64,000 bases of DNA from Haemonchus contortus. Its lineage: Eukaryota > Nematoda > Chromadorea > Rhabditida > Trichostrongylidae. Positions 26,401 through 36,806 of this stretch are shown in pieces; the first letter of the stretch is position 1; each line of letters starts with the position of its first letter. The DNA lies in the NCBI GenBank assembly GCA_000469685.2, contig LS997563.1:37054468-37118467 (forward strand), read 5' to 3'. Below the pieces are notes generated by a model. It ran no database searches. It had not been told where the DNA came from and was given only the letters and a program-made list of their open reading frames with translations. The translations under genes were made by a program, and so were the position numbers.

Positions 26401-29400
26401 TTCCTGAAATGTACGTATATTAAACTTTCGAAATGCGACTCTCACCGGATTTGATAAGGCTAAGAATTGAGTGGCCCGCACCAGTAAACCCGCTCGTGGT
26501 ATGCGCCCTGCGCTCGAGCCCCATTCAGAATCATCGTGGCGTTTCGTATGCTGTGGCCTATACAATGAATTGCGTTAGGCAACCAATGTAAAAGCTAGTT
26601 TTTTATTTGAGCAGACCACTCTGGTGCCAATTAATCGACCCCGAGGTGATGAAAAGCGCTTTCATAGTCCGTACGTGCCGGCGTGCCGACCTGCCGAGGC
26701 AGTGCTAGGGGGAGAAGGGAGGCAGACGGAGGCCGGCACGCACGCCCGCGGACTATGAAAGCAGCCGTTAGGGGATTCGAACCCCGGACCATGCATGCGC
26801 TTAGTGGGCTATTTGCCCCTATACCACCTCCGCCTTCATTGATTAATTCAAAAAATTGATTGGAAGATTAGGAGAGCCTTTAGGATCCCATGTCAGCCTG
26901 CACTGCGACTTTCTGTGAAAGAAGGCTCGGATCAACAACAAATGGAGTGCCAACCACCTACGTGTGATCTTTCTGATGTGCCTTCTCCGCTTTCTGCATT
27001 TTTTTCAGCTTCTGCCTTTCCGTCTTCAACTTCTGCTCAGCTCGTAATCGTCTCTGCTCAGTGTCTTTTATCCTTTCTTCAAGTACCGAAATCTGCTTTC
27101 TCAGTTCGATCTGCTCTTTTGCGCTTTCATCGAACTCAACGGACAGCGATCTAAATGTTACTATTCCTATGAGATTAAAGATTTAAGCTGATCAATATAA
27201 GTACGAACTGTTTCACAAGTCGTTCATTCGCTTCCTTGAGCACCTCGTTTTCTGCTTGAATCACCGCTAGCTGCTTGGTGATAAGTTCGATTCTTCCAAC
27301 ATATTGACTGTCGTCACTCTTCTCCAGTGCGCTCCGTGCTTCGGCTTCCAGCTCGCGCACCGTGGACGTCTTCTGTTCCAATTGAGCACGAAGATCAGCA
27401 ACAAGCTGAATTCGTTATCGAGTTTTTTTAGAAACAGTTTTATCAATTCGTTATGATTTTTTGAGCAACTTTGCGAAATCGCTTCCTTTTCTTATCTATC
27501 TCGCAACATTTCGGCTGCAGTTTGCGGAAACTAACGAACCCCATTGAGTCGTTCGATTTCATACTGCAGCTCCGCGACTTGACTGTTCTTCTCTCTAACG
27601 AGTCGATTCAGGCGAATGTATGCGGCTTTATCCTTCAAAGAACTCTCACTTATACGGGCAGGTGGTGTTCTGAATTAAAGACAATCGACTTTTCATTCTA
27701 GAGTTATGAAGTTCAGATGTGCATTACCTTGTCCTCTCGCTAGGCTGTTCTGTCCTGGTCGTTTTGTCAGCGGCAGTTGAAGCCGTTTGAGGGGGGCGAC
27801 GAATAGTAGACGGCTGTGGACGGTACGTGCTTCGACCCTGAGGTAATCAAATAAGAACCAAGGTAGTTATCAGACTTTGTCCGAGGAGTTTAGTCAAAAA
27901 AATGTATTAAAGAGGATGCTCCGAGTTGTTAGACTGATAATAACATAACGATAAAGAGCATAACAGCCAAAAAAAAACCTCCACAGTCGATGTTCTTGAA
28001 AGGTGGGCATTATACTTGAAGTTCTCTACTTCTAGACAATTCTATACTGTTCTGTGCGACGAATTCAACTACAACGGTAAGGCAGAGCACTACAGAACAT
28101 GATTAAAGGCACAGTTCACGATAATTTTGAGGTACCCGTTTTCATTCGATAAGAGGAAGTATAGATTGGGAATAGTTCGTCGGTAATGAAAAAAGCGAGA
28201 AAACTCGCCGATTTCGAGAAATCTAAGACTCCCCAAAAGTAGGGAAAATAAATGTTGGACGAGGTTGCCATGACGGAAATACACAGAAGGAGTATTCAGG
28301 CGAGATTTCACTTATTGCAATTGCACAAAGAGCTGACTACATCATGCCAAAACTGTACAGAACTGTCTTTCTTTGTCGCTATGGGTCATGAGAAGTTGTT
28401 TGAACTTCTTACATTGGATTCCCTCGTGATCGGTGCAGTTTCTACAATGCTGGTGAAACTCGTCCGGATACACATGGTGCAATCTTTGAGCCTTTATAAC
28501 TTCCTAACTAGGCCGTTTTCCGACCCAATAGTGCCAGATATGGTATACGCGTGGGCTCAAATTCAACCTGTGGGGGAATCTCAAAAACCATTTTTATTGT
28601 GAATTGTGTTAAGTAAACAGGTCAAAGTCTTGAAGATAAGTAATCTCATGCACCAAACTTTTTTTCATATCCCTAGTGTTGTCTGGTTGTGTGTGAGCCT
28701 TATGCAGAAATCGCGGTCGTGTTCAGGTTGCTTTTCCGTAATCACAGACGACACCTCCACTAATTGACCTAGACGGGGTTTGATCGGCGTGAGCACGTCA
28801 CCATTGGCCCGATGAGTGTAGCTACAGTTCTACTAAACAGTCCTAGGTAATTTTAAAGGCTGTAGGAACTCAACGATCCTCTGGGATGGAGAAATTGGAT
28901 TGACATTGTGCAGGAATTCTCGAAAGAAAAGAAAAAGTTTTTGTTGAGGTTGTTGAATGACTGTAGAGTTCACAGGAATGTTTGTGTACCTATGGAGTGG
29001 GAAGGTGTTTCTGAAGTTGGAAATACCTCTGGAAATGGGCCTGTTAGTAAATACCTATGGGAAACACCCAAAGGTCCATGCACATCTTCCCATTTTACGA
29101 CATTAACTAAAATCATGACAGCTTGGAAACGTAACAAAAAATCGTCCATTCTCTGATTCTCTACGAATTGATTCTCTACAATATGAACCGATTTCGCTTC
29201 GCAAAAGATACCTCCATTCTCTGGTATACACTTCTCAATGCCACGCTTGTTTGGGAAATTGGAAAATACTGAAATGAACAGCGGTCAAGTCCATGGGCCT
29301 CTGTGTGATTTGATACCCATACAAAATATTGTTACTTCCATACTATGAGTACCTACATGAGGCCCTGATCAGGGGCCCCACAAAGCCTGCCCTGACCTTC

Positions 29401-29934
29401 CGTTGAACACCGAGGAAGCTGAAGGAATCCCAATGGATTATATACTATGTAAAACGCCGCGATGGCCTCGACAGGCTTTCAGTGGTATTATCAAAACGAC
29501 AAACTCACCGTCATCGCTGATGCTGTTACTGATCGGGCTGCGGGAGTGGTATAGGTCAGAATTTGATGTTTTGCTGTTTTAAGCTGCAAAAATGGATTTT
29601 GACGGTAATCCAGGTGAGAAAAGCAACTGACCAAACCTTCAAAGCGAGCAATTGATTTTCTCGTTCAAGTTCTTCGTATTTTTCCTTGTCCACGTAGGCA
29701 TCCTCTTTCGTTTTTCGTTCCATAACAGATGATCGCAATCTCGTATTGAGGCTAAACAGTTTAAGATGGAATGAAATAGGAACAAACTGTTTGTAGTGGG
29801 CAGAATTACACAGTGATCTTCTTTTCTTGCTCACTGATCTTCTTCTGAGCAGTTCGCAATTGCTGATAAGCCGAGTGGAAATTCTCCTCCAACTGCATCC
29901 GGCTCCATGTCTCGATTGGAGGTCGGACCACCAT
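17487..29934 (-). CDS. mks-5: RPGRIP1L/MKS-5 transition-zone scaffold, complete
   Basis: Orthologue of RPGRIP1L (NPHP8; C. elegans MKS-5), a scaffold of the ciliary transition zone. The 27 exons (minus) are 29934-29810, 29751-29637, 29583-29509, 27837-27728, 27669-27540, 27405-27209, 27150-26962, 26403-26328, 26214-26045, 25107-25011, 24945-24778, 24707-24477, 24406-24317, 23587-23459, 23380-23266, 22750-22602, 22536-22402, 21966-21835, 21586-21414, 21251-21067, 20999-20872, 20562-20403, 20251-20142, 19719-19601, 18962-18865, 17789-17625 and 17572-17487. All phases agree: 3657 nt, 1218 aa (human about 1315). Order: N-terminal coiled coil (residues ~10-280), conserved coiled coil with VRNMLLIQHNIN and IRSIAYGT (~396-480), first C2 domain with FFDFELQTTP (~490-630), second C2 (~645-780), a Ser/Pro-rich linker, and the C-terminal RPGR-interacting C2-like domain (~1065-1218). 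Exon 19 and exon 23 acceptors are the least certain. An acceptor abuts the ATG. Confidence 0.94.
17885..17955. repeat. SINE fragment in mks-5 intron 25
   Basis: The segment ATACAAGTCAGTG plus flanking ATGGCTTGCGA matches the body of the tRNA-derived SINE copies. Only a short piece remains. Confidence 0.5.
18190..18536 (-). mobile_element. TTAA-type MITE, decayed copy in mks-5 intron 25
   Basis: The right end ATCGTGAACTGTGCCTTT is the conserved terminus of this family. The interior (for example the GATCGCAGCAGCAAAAAG tract and the GCATAGTGGGAGC complement) is the reverse complement of the interior of the 25139-25816 element. The left boundary is approximate. Confidence 0.6.
19431..19509. mobile_element. 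GC-rich foldback MITE, minimal 79-bp copy
   Basis: GGCTGCTTTCATAGTCCAC and its exact complement flank a GC-rich stem (TTTGGCCCGCGACCG and complement) with a loop of a few bases. The whole element is one hairpin in mks-5 intron 24. A run of ten or more G lies just upstream (19407-19418). No target duplication is visible. Confidence 0.8.
22825..23184. mobile_element. TTAA-flanked MITE in mks-5 intron 15
   Basis: The outer TTAA tetranucleotides (22825-22828 and 23181-23184) bracket terminal repeats AGGCACAGTTCACGAT and its complement. The body has no ORF of its own and shares sequence, in the opposite orientation, with 28103-28612. TTAA duplication is the mark of piggyBac-type transposition, so a piggyBac-related non-autonomous element is likely, though the termini themselves do not prove it. 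Confidence 0.8.
25139..25816. mobile_element. TTAA-flanked MITE in mks-5 intron 9
   Basis: Starts TTAAAGGCACTGTTCACGGT and ends ATCGTGAACTGTGCTTTTAA. The two ends are imperfect complements and TTAA lies at each boundary. Its interior matches 18190-18536 in reverse, so this is the longest copy of a second subtype. An internal TTAA at 25183 could mark a deletion derivative or a chance match. Confidence 0.65.
26450..26835 (-). repeat. tRNA-derived SINE, copy B, split by foldback element
   Basis: The minus-strand head at 26835-26767 has the best tRNA-like promoter in the window: an A box TGGTATAGGGGC and a canonical B box GGTTCGAATCC. The body continues beyond the inserted foldback element (26655-26766) with GTGGCCTATACAATG, shared with copy A. 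It lies in intron 7 of mks-5. Confidence 0.75.
26655..26766. mobile_element. GC-rich foldback MITE inside a SINE
   Basis: The left end reads GCTTTCATAGTCCG (outermost bases lost) and the right end GCGGACTATGAAAGCAGCC. The CAGTGCTAGG block and the GGCAGACGG tract are present once only, so the centre and one inner arm are deleted. It interrupts SINE copy B. Confidence 0.75.
28103..28612. mobile_element. TTAA-flanked MITE in mks-5 intron 3
   Basis: TTAA at both edges (28103-28106 and 28609-28612). The left terminus AGGCACAGTTCACGATAATT is intact and the right terminus (TTGTGAATTGTG) has diverged. The interior shares the CAATTGCACAAAGAGCTGAC tract with the element at 22825-23184 in inverse orientation. 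The 116-codon ORF in it is not recognisable as a protein. Confidence 0.75.
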
Positions 29935-29936
29935 CT
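29935..29936 (-). other. splice acceptor abutting mks-5 ATG
   Basis: Minus-strand TTTATGTTAG runs directly into the ATG. Either this is an SL trans-splice acceptor with a leaderless start, or an upstream 5' exon exists that I did not find. Confidence 0.55.
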
Positions 29937-32595
29937 AACATAAAAGTTAAAGTTGGAATCCTTATTCGACAATGAACTTAAAAGTGATGATTCCCTACGA
30001 GAGGCATACAGAAAAGGGGAAAGACGTCTGACGGTTAAAGCAGACATCGGCCTACTAGCTTAGCAATTATACTAATCAAACTATTTTGTTCATTTCGATG
30101 GCTATAAGACTTCTCAAGGGTACTGTATTGAAGAAAGTGGACATTCTCTTTGTAATTCCTGAATATGACTATATTTCCAGCTCCATGAAGGGTTCAAAAG
30201 AAATTATTGGATTTAGAGGAGTCATGTAAGACTGTATTTACAAGGATGTTTAACAAATACTTCAGAAGACGAGATTATGCCTCCAAATAAGTACGAATAA
30301 CTGCTGAAACCATAGCCACTATAAAAATGTATTACAAATGTATTACAGGTCTAAGCGATTGAGTTTATTAATAAAATGTGAAATGTGGGAGGGTGAGCTC
30401 AAGCAGGTCAGTCGTTACCAATGGCAACGCCGCTTCGCTAACGCCATTGAGTTGGAATACCGCGAAGCTCGTGCGTTCGTATGGTTTGCGAGTAATTAGG
30501 ATCCACTGTGGTCTCCCATAAGGTGTTCTCCAACAGAACCAAAAAACGGCAACATTCTGTGAAGGCGGAAGGAGCACTGACGTACCGTACATTTTAGAAC
30601 ATAAGACCGTGTTTAGAGCAGAAACCTCAGCTTTTTTCCGAATGGAACCGGCTTGTTATTTCCAAAAAAGAAGAGCTATGATTTGGAGCAGAGCCCGAGC
30701 TTATTTTTTGGTTTATTAATGTCGATAACCATCAAAGTTGTTTGAACCAAATCATTACCATCGAAAACCTCAGCGAGGTCCGAGATTCAAGGGTTCATTC
30801 AAAGATTTCTAGACCTCCACGTGCCTTTCCTACCTCTTCCCTCTTTCCTCCTGTCAGCACCTCACGGAGAGAGGCTGTCATCTTTCTCGTTGATCCGAAT
30901 ATAATCTTTCCTGCCTTATGTACTGTGACCATTCATTTATCAGGCCAGAACACAATTTATTTTGGATTGTGCTCATGTTGCTAAGCTATCGCTAAACCGC
31001 CCGCTTTGGTGTTGAGATTCCAGGGTGATAGTTCTCCTTTAGAGACATTGATCCGTAAATAAGTCCATCTTTTGGGAATGATGCAAAGTGACTACCAAAG
31101 GTTGCTCTACTGTAAACACCGCTTTCTAAACGTCTGTATAGATTTTCTGGAAGTCTTTATAGAGCTTGATGGCTTTGCTGGTCATCGTCAAGCATAGCTA
31201 CCCCGAATGGCACCATTACTCCTAGTGCTTTCAAGGGTTATTTATGTAGCGTTCCGAAAAGCTCACACGTACGAGTCAGTGGGAACGGGTGTTTTTTGAA
31301 GAATCGGCTCTAAAAGACCCATCCGGGCAACCTATAGTCTAACTATCTGAAAGGAATTTTGATACCCTCAGGAGCAGTTTGTTGATTCCAATAGTGCCGT
31401 AGAAGACTAAACAACTTGTGAAGCCTGAATCTACTAAGTACCTCTTGTCAGGTGTTCCAGGTACTCCGTAAATCATCCAGAGACAACTGAAACCTTTCTA
31501 GAGATAGAGACTTGTCTTCTGACGCAAGACGATAATCCTATGTATTCGGCAGGTGAAGCTTCTTGAACTCTCCGGGCGTTTTTTGCATTGACCTTTCTCA
31601 TGTAAGGCTTCCGAGAATCTTAAGTTCCTCTTCCGAGCCGGTCGTCGCTCACCTGCAAAGTCGTAACGAACTGCGGTAACCAGTAACCGCCCCATGCCAT
31701 TACGTTATCCAAGTTTTGAAGCCCCAGGATTTTGCGACCCAGTAACTTGGGTTCTGGGTCCTGACACCGAACAGTCGCATCGTGTTGACACAGCACCCCA
31801 CGAACTTGATCAAGCCCAAAAGCTGCCTCGTTCAGTTTCCTTGTAGGCAACTTTAGGGTTCACGCCTGGTTCGTAAAAGATTTCCTCACAGTGTTCGTGG
31901 AAACATAGCGGACCTCTACTGTAGGGCGAGTTCGATGCGATTGTTCGCCTCTAGTGATAACCAAGTAGTTCAGAGCACAGAGGATACCCCATGCCCTTAT
32001 AAATCCCCCTGCCCTCGAAATTTTGAAAAACTGATGTTATGGGCAATTGGGAATGACTTGCCAAGACTGTTGTCGCGGAGCGCATTAAGGGAGTCGTGAA
32101 TGTCGGAACAATGATTCACTCCACTTCAATACTAATGCGAGCATTTTTGTTATAATGGCAGTGGTTTGAGGGTGACCCAGCCAAAACATGTTCGAGGAAA
32201 GGGCGTTATCGCGCATTGTTTTCAAAAGTGAGTCATATTCTGAGAGAAGAGAGATCACTGATTATCTTAAGAAAAAAGAGGTAAGGACTGCGAGAATGAA
32301 GAGCGGTAACGTAACCCCAGATCAAATGAATCCTCACAAGTTATCCCGCGATTTGCTTTGTAGTGCAAAGTTGTCTCATGGGAGGTCAGAAGCATCCAGA
32401 AACTGGTACAAAAGCTCTTGAATCGTTGTTAGGCACTGTTGCCATCTACAGAAGAAGTGCCAGAGTGAGCAGTCAGAAGGATTGTATATTCCCAACGAAT
32501 GATCATTCGCTATTTGTACCTCATTTCATTTCCAGTTACTGATAGCGGGCAGAGCTGAGGCAGAAGAACTCGTCTGGGAGGATAAAGCGCTGACT
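29937..32595. other. 5' flank of mks-5, no gene seen
   Basis: This is part of the 12.7-kb divergent intergenic region. Apart from the candidate X-box at 30414-30428, I see no conserved exon or repeat. Confidence 0.45.
30414..30428. promoter_or_regulatory. candidate RFX/DAF-19 X-box
   Basis: The 15-mer GTTACCAATGGCAAC is an inverted pair of RFX half-sites (GTTACC and GGCAAC) with a 3-base spacer. It fits the general RFX consensus GTNRCC(N0-3)RGYAAC. The classical C. elegans X-box has a 2-base spacer and usually lies within about 250 bp of the start; this one is about 480 bp upstream of the mks-5 ATG. C. elegans mks-5 is a ciliary gene of the class controlled by DAF-19, so the position is meaningful but not proof. 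Confidence 0.55.
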
Positions 32596-32762
32596 GGCTG
32601 CTTTTATAGTCCGCTGGCGTGCCGGCCGAGGTAGTGCTAGGGAGGGAAGGGAGGCAGACGGTCGGTCGACGCGGTTGCGTCGCCCCCAAGCCCCTTCGAA
32701 GGGCTGAAAAAAAGAAAAGCAAGAACAAAAACCATTTGCATTTGCCCTTCGAAGGGGCTTAT
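32596..32762. mobile_element. GC-rich foldback MITE, truncated copy
   Basis: The left end GGCTGCTTTTATAGTCCGC and the inner GGCAGACGGTCGG tract are present, with a GCCCCTTCGAAGGGCT centre. The right arm is missing beyond about 32762. It sits 67 bp from the complete copy at 32829-33105, with which it shares the CCCCTTCGAAGG centre. Confidence 0.65.
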
Positions 32763-32828
32763 CAGAACACTGGTTCACCTCATTCTGCATAGAACAAACT
32801 ATGAAGCATACGTTGGTGTAATGGCAAT

Positions 32829-33105
32829 GGCTGCTTTCATAGTCCGCCGGCGCGCCCCAGCGTGCCGGCGCGCGTGCCGGCCGGCCGGCGTGCCGGCGGA
32901 GGCAGTGCTAGCGGGGAGGAGGGAGGCAGACAGTGTAAGACAAACAGTCCACGCCCCTTCGAAGGTTGTTTGTTTTCAACCCCTCGAAGGGGCGTGGACT
33001 GTTTGCCTATCTGTCTGCCTCCCTCCTCCCCGCTAGCACTGCCTCCGCCGGCACGCTCGCCGGCACGCCGGCACGCCGGCCGGCCGGCGGACTATGAAGG
33101 CAGCC
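32829..33105. mobile_element. GC-rich foldback MITE, complete copy
   Basis: GGCTGCTTTCATAGTCCGCC and its near-exact complement end the 277-bp element. AAT flanks it on both sides (32826-32828 and 33106-33108). The arms contain short GCCGGC/CGCGCC repeats, the CAGTGCTAGCGGGG block and the GGCAGACAG tract, all mirrored around a CCCCTTCGAAGG centre. Confidence 0.85.
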
Positions 33106-33684
33106 AATTCAGCATAGGGTGAGTACGAACATTTTTGTCTCGTCTATGAAAGCTGTGGCTGAAGCAGGAGGCAGCGCTTACTTTTAGCTGCACAGAATAC
33201 CTCTTTAACCAACTGAGGATTTCGAGGCATACTTGTATAGCATCATGCTTCCCCCTATAGAAAGCCCGTACATGAGGGCAAGGAGTAGCTATAGGAGGGA
33301 GGATCATGTCTCACTTCAAAGAATTCAGTAACACATGTTCCATTGAGGTGCGATCTAAACTGACCTCAAAAATGAAGGTATTAGTAGGTTGGTGGATACT
33401 GCAGTGTTCACGTTGAAATACTGGCAGGAACCATGCAGTCGTTTTGGGTGGAACGCCCACCCAACTAATAGCCATTCCGACCTTAACCGACATTGGCAAC
33501 CGGCAGATAATGTAGCCGGTAGGCAGGGGAGAATAGATGAGTTTTGATCAGCAGATAAAGTGCTAGACAATATGGCGACTCAACTTTGCGTCATGCGAGC
33601 TGGAGGATTCGCTCCTTAAAACTGTGTCTGGAAGACTTTAATTAATCTCGTATACATTGTCCTTCGATGGTTGGTGGAGGGACC
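33106..33684. other. intergenic stretch, no gene seen
   Basis: No recognisable exon or repeat between the foldback element and the SINE pair. Confidence 0.4.
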
Positions 33685-33865
33685 ATTTGACTAGCCGTAG
33701 CAAGCCAATGTAAAAGTCAGCGCTTTTATTCTTCCAGGCAAGTCTAGTACCAACTGATCGACCTCGTAAGAATGAAAGGATTGGCTGATCAGGTCGAGTT
33801 TTGGTCCACTGAGCATGCGCGAGATAGGGGCTACCTAGTTCCACACCATCTTCGCCTTCGGCAAA
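33685..33865 (-). repeat. tRNA-derived SINE, copy D (partial)
   Basis: Shares AAGTCAGCGCTTTTATTCTT and the CATCTTCGCCTTCGGCAAAGG end with the other SINE copies. The tRNA-like boxes are badly eroded. It directly abuts copy C in the same orientation. Confidence 0.55.
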
Positions 33866-34379
33866 GGATAAAGGGTAAGGATAATGTTTCTGGCGTTAAT
33901 CAATCCCGTCTGAGGGATGCGCCCCCGCACTCGACTTCAATTCAGAATCAGTGGTGTAATGAGTGCGTGTATGGCTGCTTTCATAGTCCGCAGGCAGGCG
34001 CGCAGGCAGTGCTAGGGGGGAGGAGGGAGGCAGACAGTGTAAGGCAAACAGTCCACGCCCCTTCGAAGGTTGTTTGTTTTCAACCCCTCGAAGGGGCGTG
34101 GACTGTTTGCCTTACACTGTCTGCCTCCCTCCTCCCCCCTAGCACTGCCTGCGCGCCTGCCTGCGGACTATGAAAGCAGCCTATGACCTGTGCATGACTT
34201 GCGGTGGCCAGCCGATGTACAAGTCAGTGCTTTTATCCTCCCAGACGAGTATGGTACCAATTTACCGACCCTGGAGGGATGCAAGCTTAGTTGGCTTAGG
34301 CGGGCATCAGTCCGGGATTCGAACCCTTGACAGTGGATGTGATAGAGGCGCCACTTGCCACTACATCACCTCCGTCCTT
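33866..34379 (-). repeat. tRNA-derived SINE, copy C, split by foldback element
   Basis: Head on the minus strand at 34379-34310 with a B-box-like GGTTCGAATCCC complement on the plus strand and an A-box-like TGATGTAGTGGC. The body resumes after the foldback insertion at 33973-34181; the GCGGTGGCCAGCCGATGTAC tract aligns with copy A. Confidence 0.7.
33973..34181. mobile_element. GC-rich foldback MITE inserted in SINE copy C
   Basis: A 209-bp element with terminal GGCTGCTTTCATAGTCCGC and its exact complement. TAT flanks both ends (33970-33972 and 34182-34184). The arms mirror each other almost completely around the same CCCCTTCGAAGG centre as the copy at 32829. SINE sequence continues on both sides, so the insertion postdates the SINE. 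Confidence 0.85.
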
Positions 34380-36389
34380 CGACAAAGGATAGTGGCACAA
34401 AAGGAAGTGAAAGAGTTGAATGAGAACCTATACTTCATTCTTTGATATGCAATTATTAATTGGTCTGCATGAAAGGAAACTGAATGAGTCTTATGTACGA
34501 GGTCCGTGCTGCGAGCTGTATTTTCGCAACGGAACAACGAATATTTTGAAAACGGGAAGCACAAGTTTCCGAGGAAAATGGATGATAGGAAGGCAAAAGC
34601 ACTGGGACCGACTCTGCGTTTGGGTGAAATATTTGAGTAACGAAAAGTGCAATATTCATAGGATGACCTTATGTGTCGTGGCCATGCAACTCGAAAAGTG
34701 GACGTCTAGAGCATTTGCCGCGCAAACAAGCAAGCCCTCGAAACTTTGTTGACCTGGTCTCCACTTTGGGTACCACCAGCTGGAAGTCGTCCACAAGAGA
34801 AGTATGAACTAACTTTGTGATTGTGCTCTTGCCCACATTTGTTGCAGAGCTTATAAATTTCGATTCAGCTTTTTATGACCGCTGAACTTCACCACGAGCG
34901 GCTTTTCTTAGTGTTATCTCAATTTCCCTCCGCGAAGAAGTTTCAGTCATGGCCTCACATCGATACTAATCTCAGAACGCCGCGCGCCAGTTGATTTGAT
35001 GTTGCCGAGTGGCAGAAAGCTCCTCAGTGATTGGCAGTGGAAGCAATTGGACGAGTCCCCAAGAATATCTATCTTGCCAATGTTTTGCCTGTCTGTGCCT
35101 CCATGGAGAGGATCCAGGGCAGGGATAAGGTGCCCGGCGACGAGTTGCGTTGCACATTCATAGATGGAACTGTCCAGGCTATAGAGTCCTTCAATCTCGA
35201 TGCCGTCTGTCAGGCAGACATCATGAGAAAGACCGAACGCTGAAATTTATTTTAGTTTATCTATGGAGGCATGACCTATTTGCTCTGTCAAAGTTTTTCT
35301 TTTTTTCTGGCCCTTTGATATCCTCGGTGTTCGTATACAACCCGTACGGTGTTATCAAATATGTAGATAGGCGTTAGTGATAGGGAAAGGACACAGCTGT
35401 TGTCGTCAATAATGCACCGCTGCCACTTCCCACTGGACCTCTTCTACATATTGATTGGTCTTACTTTAATAAGACTCACAGAACCAGTTACTGGAAACAA
35501 AAACCATTTCCATTCGCATAAAGATGCCATGTCAGGGATCATTTTGCCCTTCTCGTCCTCTTCCAGTTAGCTCCATCATTATTCCTACTTCCCCTATATG
35601 TAGTACCTCTTCGCATCAATTCACCTTGGCCGTCAGAAGACAGAAGTAAGTACAGATACTGAAGAAGAATCATTCATGGTGCTTCGATCACCCGAATCAG
35701 CCTTTCCCTCTTCTCTTTGCTTGTTTTTCCTCATGCTTCTGATAGACCCGTCCATCCTCATTGGTCAACGAATCGCATTCTTTCCAGAACCACCCAGGTT
35801 CCGCCATTCCCTTATGAATTAACAGGCGAATTCAGAAGAATAGATTGTTCTCGGGAAGGTTTCTCCCACTGATTCTATTCGCTCAATCCTGAGGACGTCA
35901 AATCAAGTTTTTCTCGATTTACTCAACATTTCTAATTATATCAATTCAGCTTAAATTAACTAGGTTCGAAGTTAGAAGATTAGTTCATCCTAATGGGAAC
36001 TCTCTTGATGAAAACAAAAATAAAGGCAAGGACCCTTCTAACAACCCCTCCTCTGAACTAGCATAAAACAATGAGCCGTCAAAGTCATCAACTTAGGAAA
36101 CACACAACGTAGAACCAGAACATGGAATAAAATCACATCGCCACAGTAGGCCCATGCTTGGGTGCACCAGTACGTTGTACTCTGATGGCACCCACTATAG
36201 GCCTCGGCTCTCACAGTGATCTTTCATCGAAACAAAGTACAATATATGCAGAATTTCAAAAGCTGGATTACCAGAATCCTCACCCGTCGCACCACGACGC
36301 TTCGAACAGGGCACTAGGGCAAGGAACCGGGGATACATGTTCGGCACCGTAGTACGTGAATTCGTCCGAACCGGGACCTATAGGATCCT
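34380..36389. other. intergenic stretch, no gene seen
   Basis: ORFs of up to 110 codons occur (34420-34752, 35031-35243), but neither resembles a known family or joins to neighbouring exons in phase. Confidence 0.4.
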
Positions 36390-36806
36390 ACGTAAAGATC
36401 TGGCGACGTCTGCGAAATTCGCTGCGGGACCGCAACACCGTAGCCCGCGCTCATGTGCTTAGTTGCAGCTGGCCTAAATTTTGTTAAATATATTTTTATT
36501 TTGTGTTTTCCTTTGTTGCAGTTCAGTCCCGTCTAGGTGACGTCCAGCTCGCAACATAGAATTTTCGACAAACTGTTTGATTCCCGTACTTCAAGCCATC
36601 TTTCTTAGGTTTATTTTCGAATTCTACAAATGATTGTTTAGTGAGGTTTCTTGTTCGAATCCGATATAAAGGGCGTTGCACACTGTTTTCATGTTGTCAT
36701 CGGAAATACTCATTATCTTTCAGTCGTTTTTGTGGTTGACAGTGCGAACGGGTCACGGCATTGCGGTCCCACAGCGAATTTCGCAGACGTCGCCAGATTT
36801 TTACGT
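36390..36806. repeat. foldback element with ~60-bp inverted arms
   Basis: The arms at 36390-36449 and 36747-36806 are close complements (ATCTGGCGACGTCTGCGAAA and complement, with a few mismatches). They surround an AT-rich 300-bp centre. No ORF is present. It is probably a MITE; the termini are unlike the other families in this window and I could not define a target duplication. Confidence 0.65.

Noticed and set aside
26767..26834. tRNA gene
   Set aside because: The A and B boxes are good, but the same sequence recurs as the degenerate head of longer repeats and I could not fold a clean cloverleaf with paired acceptor ends. Treated as a SINE head.
34420..34752. 110-codon plus-strand ORF beside SINE copy C
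   Set aside because: No family match and no phase-compatible neighbouring exon.
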